The notes beneath the pieces were generated by a model. It was not told the DNA's origin, ran no database searches, and saw only the letters and a program-made list of their open reading frames with translations. The position numbers and the translations under genes were made by a program. This document shows, piece after piece, positions 59,036 to 64,000 of a stretch of 64,000 nt of DNA; positions within the stretch are counted from its first letter, which is position 1, and each line of letters opens with the position of its first letter. Source of the stretch: Companilactobacillus ginsenosidimutans (GTDB lineage: Bacteria; Bacillota; Bacilli; Lactobacillales; Lactobacillaceae); the NCBI RefSeq assembly GCF_001050475.1, contig NZ_CP012034.1:1550001-1614000 (forward strand). The letters are read 5' to 3'.

Positions 59036-59607
59036 TATTGTCTAGCCTTCCTATATCCAGCATTTTGAGCTTCTTGTTCAGTTTGGAAATAAACGGCATT
59101 TCTGGATTTCATAGAATATCCACGTTGACCCGGCATGTGATAAACGTGGGAATTCACATTGCCGACAATTCGGTGATCATCCCCCGTAATCATGTCATTA
59201 CCAGATTTGCCAGATTTTTTCGAGGAAGAAGTTGAATCCTCATGTGCATCTTCAGCCGCAAACTCATTAGTTACTTGTTTGTCACCAGATTTGTTGTCGG
59301 ATTCTTGAGATGAAAGTTTTTTCTTCTGAGCATTAGTGTCTTTCAACACCTTATCCAGTTTCTTATCCTTGGCAACTAACTCTTTGTGCTCTTTTTGAGC
59401 AGCTTTATACTGTTTGCCAGTGATCATTTCTGTCTTTGCGGCATCCGTTTCGGTTGAATGCTTGGGACTAGAAATATATGGACCAACTGCAATTAAAGCA
59501 GCAATGGCCACCATGACTAAAAATGCAATGTCACTCTTACTCATTCTTCGGGTGAAAAATTTTACAATTCCCCAAATAATTGAAATCAAAATTATTAACC
59601 CTATCAT
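59035..59607 (-). CDS. Membrane protein with degenerate Ada-like Zn-binding C-terminus
   Basis: About 190 residues. Two hydrophobic helices (residues about 1-18 and 25-43) lead to a Lys/Glu coiled coil and a Ser-rich linker. The C-terminal about 45 residues (IVGNVNSHVYHMPGQRGYS, then VYFQTEQEAQNAGYRKA) follow the Ada-type metal-binding domain but lack its cysteines. Domains of this kind are often attached to secreted nucleases, and here it is encoded directly upstream of one with overlapping codons. ATG 59607 has AGAGGAGA upstream. Confidence 0.75.
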   Translation of the reverse strand: MIGLIILISIIWGIVKFFTRRMSKSDIAFLVMVAIAALIAVGPYISSPKHSTETDAAKTEMITGKQYKAAQKEHKELVAKDKKLDKVLKDTNAQKKKLSSQESDNKSGDKQVTNEFAAEDAHEDSTSSSKKSGKSGNDMITGDDHRIVGNVNSHVYHMPGQRGYSMKSRNAVYFQTEQEAQNAGYRKARQ

Positions 59608-59670
59608 GTGTTCTCCTCTATTCATTTTTAAAAGTTGAACTCAGCTTTAATAGTACAAAAAATTGAGCAA

Positions 59671-59696
59671 GAAAAAAAGGCTTGGTAACAAGCCTT
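59671..59696 (-). terminator. Terminator of the flavodoxin transcript
   Basis: AAGGCTTG/CAAGCCTT perfect stem with a 4-base loop, then seven T on the minus strand. Confidence 0.82.
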
Positions 59697-59699
59697 ATC

Positions 59700-60143
59700 C
59701 TAATTTAATGATTTCAAAACGTAGTCAGCTAGTTGATCCACACGCTTCAAGTCGTCTTCATCCGGTTCTTGATTTATTTTTACTGAGTCAGCAGCCTGGT
59801 CACCATTGCTCGAATTCAGTTGCATGGTGAAATAATCAACTGCACGTCCGAAATGAATATGAGTTTTGGAACTTGATCCAGCAACCGCAAATTCAGTTCC
59901 TTCTAAATCAACATCCTTCAAATCTTCAAAGAAATCTTGAGCTTCGTCGGGTAGGTCACCATCATGGTAAGTGTACGTAACCACAATCACAGCATCATAA
60001 TCAGGTAAACTGTATGCATCGCCATCGACCAATTGTTCCAAAGTTACATCCTGATTCTTCTGCTTCAAATAGCTTTCAAGATGCTTAGCAATCTTCTCGT
60101 TGTGTCCAGTCATACTTGTGTAAGAAATTAATATATTACTCAT
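59700..60143 (-). CDS. Flavodoxin
   Basis: 147 residues. The FMN phosphate loop SYTSMTGHNEKIA is at the N-terminus, with VVTYTYHDGDLPDEAQDF and AGSSSKTHIHFGRAVDYF forming the other isoalloxazine contacts. It is an electron carrier. The C-terminal LADYVLKSLN helix completes the fold. ATG 60143 is chosen (GGTGA upstream) over one five codons earlier. It lies 8 bases after the NmrA-like gene and is probably cotranscribed. Confidence 0.9.
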   Translation of the reverse strand: MSNILISYTSMTGHNEKIAKHLESYLKQKNQDVTLEQLVDGDAYSLPDYDAVIVVTYTYHDGDLPDEAQDFFEDLKDVDLEGTEFAVAGSSSKTHIHFGRAVDYFTMQLNSSNGDQAADSVKINQEPDEDDLKRVDQLADYVLKSLN

Positions 60144-60151
60144 TGAGTCAC

Positions 60152-60772
60152 CTACCATCTAACGCTAATACGTTCATTTTTATGTGCAATTTTTTCAATC
60201 TCATCAACCATAGCAATCGCATAATCAGCGTAACTAATTTCACTATTACCAGTCTTATCGAAGGTCAATTCTTCGCCGGCAAGAACATACTTACCAGTTT
60301 TTTCACCTTCAAAATCAAAATTTGCTGCGGGACTAATATAAGTCCAATTTATATCGCTCTTTTTCAAAATATTCAGAGCATTACCCATTTCTTCACTCAA
60401 TGGCTTAACTGCAGCCGGAAATTCTTCCGTTTGATACAGTTGTTTTGAATGTTCTGGATCTAAGTATAATGATCCAGCTCCTCCAACTACCAACAATCGA
60501 GTATCCACACCTTTAAAAATATCTATCAAATGTTCAGTTGATGGAACATACTCCTTAACTTTTGGTCCGAAGAACCCTAAGGCATCAACCACGGCATCAA
60601 ATGATTTAATATCATCCTTTGTTAAATCATAGACATCCTTAACGATGTATTTTTCAGTTTGAGCTTTTGAGGCATCACGTACAATCGACGTGACATCAAT
60701 TCCACGGCCAACGGCCTCTTTAACAATCATCGAACCTTGTTTACCATTTGCGCCAATTACAGCAATTTTCAT
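60152..60772 (-). CDS. NAD(P)H-binding protein, NmrA/SDR-like
   Basis: 206 residues with a Rossmann start KIAVIGANGKQGSMIV, then RGIDVTSIVRDASK, VVDALGFFGP, and NWTYISPAANFDFEGEKTGKY, a pattern of atypical short-chain reductases (YwnB/BLVRB-like). ATG 60772 follows GGAGGT. It shares a transcript with flavodoxin, which suggests a redox role. The substrate is unknown. Confidence 0.88.
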   Translation of the reverse strand: MKIAVIGANGKQGSMIVKEAVGRGIDVTSIVRDASKAQTEKYIVKDVYDLTKDDIKSFDAVVDALGFFGPKVKEYVPSTEHLIDIFKGVDTRLLVVGGAGSLYLDPEHSKQLYQTEEFPAAVKPLSEEMGNALNILKKSDINWTYISPAANFDFEGEKTGKYVLAGEELTFDKTGNSEISYADYAIAMVDEIEKIAHKNERISVRW

Positions 60773-60835
60773 AATAAAGTACCTCCGTATAACGATTAGT
60801 GTACACAAAGATTAAATTTATTGTGTGAAATTAGT

Positions 60836-61981
60836 TTATAGATTATTTGAATTTCCCAATCCTTCAATCCAGAAACTATCTTGAATTTGGTCAAGCAAAG
60901 TTACCAATTGCTGTGTTTCTTCAACATCGTGCACACGCAAAATTCGACCACCTTCAAGGTACATCGCCGCTTCCGTCACCAAAGTCATTGGCAAACGGTC
61001 ATCCTTAGCAATACCAAGTAAGTCACCGAAAAAGCCTTTTCGAGAAATTGCCACCATCATCGGACGTTGCAAATCATTAAATTGATCCAAGTTACGAATC
61101 ATTGAATAATCCTGAGCACCATGAACAACCTTCGAGTAACCAATTCCCTGATCAATCGCAATACGGTCCGCATCAATACCAGCAGACACCAACTCACCGA
61201 TATTTTCTTCAAAAAATTCGTGCATCCCTTTGGTCAAATTCTTGTACTCATGACCACGGCTACTGTGCATAGTTAATAATCCAGCATTAGTACCAGCCAT
61301 TAATTTGAGTTTGTCCGGATTATCGACAAAAGCATTAACATCATTAATAATCGAAACACCTTCCGCTAATGCAGCTTCCATAACCGGTAATTTATAAGTA
61401 TCGATAGCAATATTTGTATCTGGAAAATATTTTTTTATATCTTGAATCAAAGGAATCGTACGCTCTATTTCAGTTTCGGGTGAAACCTCCGTAAAACCAG
61501 GTCTAGTCGTCTGACCATTGACCTCAATTACATCGGCACCATTTTCCAACATATCTTCAACGTGTTTTAACAAAACGTCGGAACCTTGATAATATCCACC
61601 ATCATAAAATGAGTCGGGAGTATTATTCATAATTCCATAAATCATTGCCGTATTAGTTAAGTCATAACGATAATCACCAGTTTTCCAAATCATTTTGTGC
61701 GCATCAAAAATTTGTTCTAGCTGGGATTTGTCAGTGTTGAAAAATTTATTCCAAATCTTGATCAATTGTTGAAATGCACGCAAATTAATCATCGCTGTAA
61801 ACTTACCAGCATCTAGTTGCCCAAAACTGTCCAACTGAGCAATAAGATCAGACAATTTATTGCCATCTGATTCCGATAATTCAGTGAATTCTACTATTAT
61901 CAATTGTTGTTCTTTAGTAATTTTCAATAAAGCTTGAGCATTAAAATCAGTTGAGTTAGTAGCAAGTTCTTGAATTTTCAT
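60836..61981 (-). CDS. folP: Dihydropteroate synthase with N-terminal extension
   Basis: 381 residues, about 110 longer than the typical enzyme. The synthase barrel begins at YGIMNNTPDSFYDGG (about residue 118), then the DHPP-binding NGQTTRPGF, INDVNAF, MHSSRGHEY and the C-terminal RVHDVEET. It condenses DHPPP with p-aminobenzoate. The N-terminal extension is an alpha/beta segment seen in some LAB FolP proteins, function unclear. It is the last gene of the folate cluster, one base after the rdgB homologue. Confidence 0.92.
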   Translation of the reverse strand: MKIQELATNSTDFNAQALLKITKEQQLIIVEFTELSESDGNKLSDLIAQLDSFGQLDAGKFTAMINLRAFQQLIKIWNKFFNTDKSQLEQIFDAHKMIWKTGDYRYDLTNTAMIYGIMNNTPDSFYDGGYYQGSDVLLKHVEDMLENGADVIEVNGQTTRPGFTEVSPETEIERTIPLIQDIKKYFPDTNIAIDTYKLPVMEAALAEGVSIINDVNAFVDNPDKLKLMAGTNAGLLTMHSSRGHEYKNLTKGMHEFFEENIGELVSAGIDADRIAIDQGIGYSKVVHGAQDYSMIRNLDQFNDLQRPMMVAISRKGFFGDLLGIAKDDRLPMTLVTEAAMYLEGGRILRVHDVEETQQLVTLLDQIQDSFWIEGLGNSNNL

Positions 61982-61982
61982 A

Positions 61983-62570
61983 TTAACCTCTAATTTTTTC
62001 CATCAAATTTTTTGCGGCCAAGCCACGATGTGTCAGGGGAATACGTTCTTCGTCAGGTAATTCAGCCAGGGTCTTACCCAAATCTGGTAAGTAAAAGATT
62101 TTATCAAAGCCACTGGAATACTCACCTTTATCCTCAGTTGAAATTCGACCAGTAACTTCACCCTTAGCTGTAATGATTTTTCCTTCTTGATCAATCGCTG
62201 CCAAATAGGTGATCATTCTAGCAGTACGTTCTTCTTCAGGAACATCCTTCATTAACTCCAATAAAGTTTTGTTATCACTGCGAGTTGGATCTTTATGAAG
62301 GTCACGCTTAGTAGTTACACCCAAAGCAGTTGGTAACGCTGGAATCTCAATCCCACTATCATCACCAATTACCGGACGTAAAATTTTATTTGATAAAAAT
62401 TCAGCCTTATGAACCGCATTATTTTCATAGCTATCAGTACTTTCCTCTGGAAATTTAACAGCTTCAAAATAGTCGGTATACTGAGCAGTTTCAAGGCCAA
62501 AGAATTCTAAATCTTTTTGTAAATCAACTGCTTTGAGCGGGTTATTTGATGCAATTAACCATTTCGTCAA
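61983..62570 (-). CDS. RdgB/HAM1-family nucleoside-triphosphate pyrophosphatase in the folate cluster
   Basis: 195 residues. SNNPLKAVDL at the start, ENNAVHKAEFLS, VIGDDSGIEIPAL and SSGFDKIFYLP, and LTHRGLAAKNL near the end are the family blocks. Usually it hydrolyses ITP and XTP. Its place between folC and folP suggests a role in removing pyrophosphate from dihydroneopterin triphosphate, a step lacking an obvious gene here. The start is TTG 62570 with AGGAG eight bases before it. A second, housekeeping RdgB should exist elsewhere. Confidence 0.9.
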   Translation of the reverse strand: MTKWLIASNNPLKAVDLQKDLEFFGLETAQYTDYFEAVKFPEESTDSYENNAVHKAEFLSNKILRPVIGDDSGIEIPALPTALGVTTKRDLHKDPTRSDNKTLLELMKDVPEEERTARMITYLAAIDQEGKIITAKGEVTGRISTEDKGEYSSGFDKIFYLPDLGKTLAELPDEERIPLTHRGLAAKNLMEKIRG

Positions 62571-62581
62571 TTGGAAACTCC

Positions 62582-63910
62582 TTACTTCTCAAACCAAATT
62601 GGTCGGATTTTATTAATTAAGTAAAACGAACCAGTGAATATCAACAAACTATTATTTTCAGCTTGCAACTTACGCGCAGACTCAACAGCCTGCTTAATTG
62701 AGTCAGTCAAAATCAGTCGGTCGTCCACACTCTTAGGACTATCCGAGAAAGTTTTCATCAAGTCGGTTGCAGCCAAGTGGCGCTTATCATTGTCTGGACT
62801 AGTAATGATAAAAGTCGCCGGCAAATCTAATAATCGATCAACACATTTTTGATACTGTTTATCTGCTAGAAATCCCACCACAAAAACCAAATCATCAGTC
62901 GAATTGATTTTTTCTAAACTATCAACTAAGCCATTGATGGCGTTAATATTGTGTGCACCATCAATCAAAACAGGTGGCGTTTTTTGAATCAGTTCCATTC
63001 GGCCCGGCAATGTCACTTCTTGAAGCATCCTTTGTAAATTCTCTAAAGTGATCTTCCTACCTGAGTTCTGATTAAAAACGGCAACCCAATTCAAAACATT
63101 TTGCAAATTAGTAATTTGATACAATCCACCCAAGTTAAAGTATTGGTCAGATAATTTCTTATCCTCAAAATACAAGCTAATGATTGAGTGAGTTAAATCT
63201 TCTTCATCCAATAAAACTGTATTCTGACTAGAATTATAGAGTCGGACATTTTGCCGGTCTGCCTCATTTTGTAAAATATGAATCACTTTTGGTGACTGTT
63301 TGGGATAACTAATTACCGTCATGCCTGGCTTGATAATTTTTGACTTAGTCGTCGCAATTTCTTCAATCGTTGAACCGAGGATATTCATGTGGTCCATCGC
63401 AATCTTCGTGAAAATGGCGTACTTAACATTGCGGGTAGCATTAGTAGCGTCAAACTCACCACCAAGCCCACACTCATAAACTACGTAATTTACATGTTTT
63501 TTTGCGAAAAAAATTGTCGAAATCAAGTACCAGGTTTCAAACATTGAGAAATCAGCTTGAGTTAGATTAATTTTCTCAAAAGCAACTACCAAATCTTGGT
63601 AGCATTCAATAAAATCCGTATAAGAAATCAATTCACCATTTAGTTGAATCTGTTCGCGGTCATCATACATCGGTGGACTAGAAAATAGACCCACGTCGAA
63701 ATCAGCGCCAGTCAAAAGATGCCGAATCATCGTCGAAGTCGAACCCTTACCGTTAGTACCGCAAATATGGATCGTTTCAAATTCCATATCTGGTGAGCCG
63801 GCAGCCGCCAAAACTTCTTGTAACAGCGGAATTCTTGAACCGGTATCTTTATATTTCATTACATCAGGTATCTGTGAAATTATCTTATCGAACTGAATTT
63901 TTTCAGTCAT
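62582..63910 (-). CDS. folC: Folylpolyglutamate/dihydrofolate synthase
   Basis: 442 residues. P-loop HICGTNGKGSTSTM at about 45-58, the omega loop FSSPPMYDDREQI, the metal-binding LGGEFDATN, KIAMDHMNILG, and the C-terminal ligase domain with VLIDGAHNINAINGL. It adds glutamate to dihydropteroate and folates. The ATG follows GGAGA. It lies 11 bases after the folE stop. Confidence 0.95.
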   Translation of the reverse strand: MTEKIQFDKIISQIPDVMKYKDTGSRIPLLQEVLAAAGSPDMEFETIHICGTNGKGSTSTMIRHLLTGADFDVGLFSSPPMYDDREQIQLNGELISYTDFIECYQDLVVAFEKINLTQADFSMFETWYLISTIFFAKKHVNYVVYECGLGGEFDATNATRNVKYAIFTKIAMDHMNILGSTIEEIATTKSKIIKPGMTVISYPKQSPKVIHILQNEADRQNVRLYNSSQNTVLLDEEDLTHSIISLYFEDKKLSDQYFNLGGLYQITNLQNVLNWVAVFNQNSGRKITLENLQRMLQEVTLPGRMELIQKTPPVLIDGAHNINAINGLVDSLEKINSTDDLVFVVGFLADKQYQKCVDRLLDLPATFIITSPDNDKRHLAATDLMKTFSDSPKSVDDRLILTDSIKQAVESARKLQAENNSLLIFTGSFYLINKIRPIWFEK

Positions 63911-63921
63911 CGCAAGATCTC

Positions 63922-64000
63922 CTAGTTATATTTAATTTCCTCAAGAAATTCCATCTTTTTGTCTCGATCACGGAAAACTCCGCTGTAAAACGTGGTAGTA
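63922..64000 (-). CDS. folE: GTP cyclohydrolase I, C-terminal fragment
   Basis: Only the last 25 codons are in the window. The end TFYSGVFRDRDKKMEFLEEI matches the conserved C-terminus of GTP cyclohydrolase I (a TSxxxGxFR-x-EFL pattern). The first folate-pathway enzyme is expected at this position in LAB clusters, sometimes fused to folK. Confidence 0.7.
   Translation of the reverse strand, partial: TTTFYSGVFRDRDKKMEFLEEIKYN

Noticed and set aside
1-64000. tRNA, rRNA, CRISPR arrays, IS elements or prophage genes
   Set aside because: No tRNA-like CCA-ended cloverleaf, regular direct-repeat array, transposase or phage structural gene could be recognised. The nuclease-like ORF alone is not enough to call a mobile element.

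Overview
The window is a low-GC Firmicutes chromosome segment, almost certainly from a lactobacillus. Companilactobacillus is my best guess from gene content, but I cannot confirm the genus. Supporting signs are a DUF4767-type lipoprotein, an LPQTG-anchored surface protein, a HelD RNA-polymerase recycling factor, T-box riboswitches ahead of sulfur genes, strong AGGAGG-type ribosome binding sites, TTG/GTG starts and an LAB-type folate cluster. I see no rRNA, tRNA, prophage, IS transposase or CRISPR array.

Layout. 1-10.6 kb: a partial membrane protein, YitT, two hypothetical proteins (one a lipoprotein), guaA, coaA, a small operon (GDSL hydrolase, GPP34-like protein, immunity-like protein), a SnoaL/NmrA pair and a dus gene. 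10.7-17.4 kb: a polytopic membrane protein, helD, a GDSL lipoprotein and a zinc-ribbon membrane protein. 17.4-24.6 kb: biotin ligase convergent with a seven-gene operon (KipI/PxpB, KipA/PxpC, biotin carrier, biotin carboxylase, DUF1445, LamB/YcsF, NRAMP-like transporter) that looks like 5-oxoproline use built on a split urea-carboxylase-like enzyme. 25-28.5 kb: divergent TetR and YhgE/Pip. 28.6-33.2 kb: an SsuABC-like transporter and a cystathionine lyase/synthase gene, each behind its own T-box, with candidate Met specifiers.

33.3-35.7 kb is an accessory island on the minus strand: a GNAT-like ORF, four short paralogous proteins sharing an ENNRL core (two tandem pairs), a PD-(D/E)XK-like nuclease and a coiled-coil ORF separated from it by one in-frame stop. 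36-39.5 kb is a metal/oxidative-stress locus (Crp/Fnr regulator, Dps, HMA protein, P-type ATPase). Both of its promoters carry a TTGA-N6-TCAA box centred at -41.5.

39.6-49 kb is an eight-gene shikimate/tyrosine operon (aroC, tkt, aroE, DAHP synthase, aroB, aroA, tyrA, aroK-aroQ fusion). It is preceded by a leader peptide with a W-Y-Y-Y-F run and an intrinsic terminator, i.e. a ribosome-mediated attenuator. 49.1-55.3 kb: a membrane XRE regulator and the pst-phoU phosphate operon, with a four-repeat PHO box and a divergent orphan response regulator. 55.3-64 kb: an orphan HicB-like protein, an LPQTG protein with two NEAT-like domains, proline iminopeptidase, a secreted nuclease with its membrane partner, flavodoxin, an NmrA-like protein, and the folate genes folE (partial), folC, an rdgB homologue and folP.

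Intergenic regions hold a family of roughly 180-bp branched inverted repeats (near 7.8 and 12.3 kb), a second hairpin family near 25 kb, and many intrinsic terminators.
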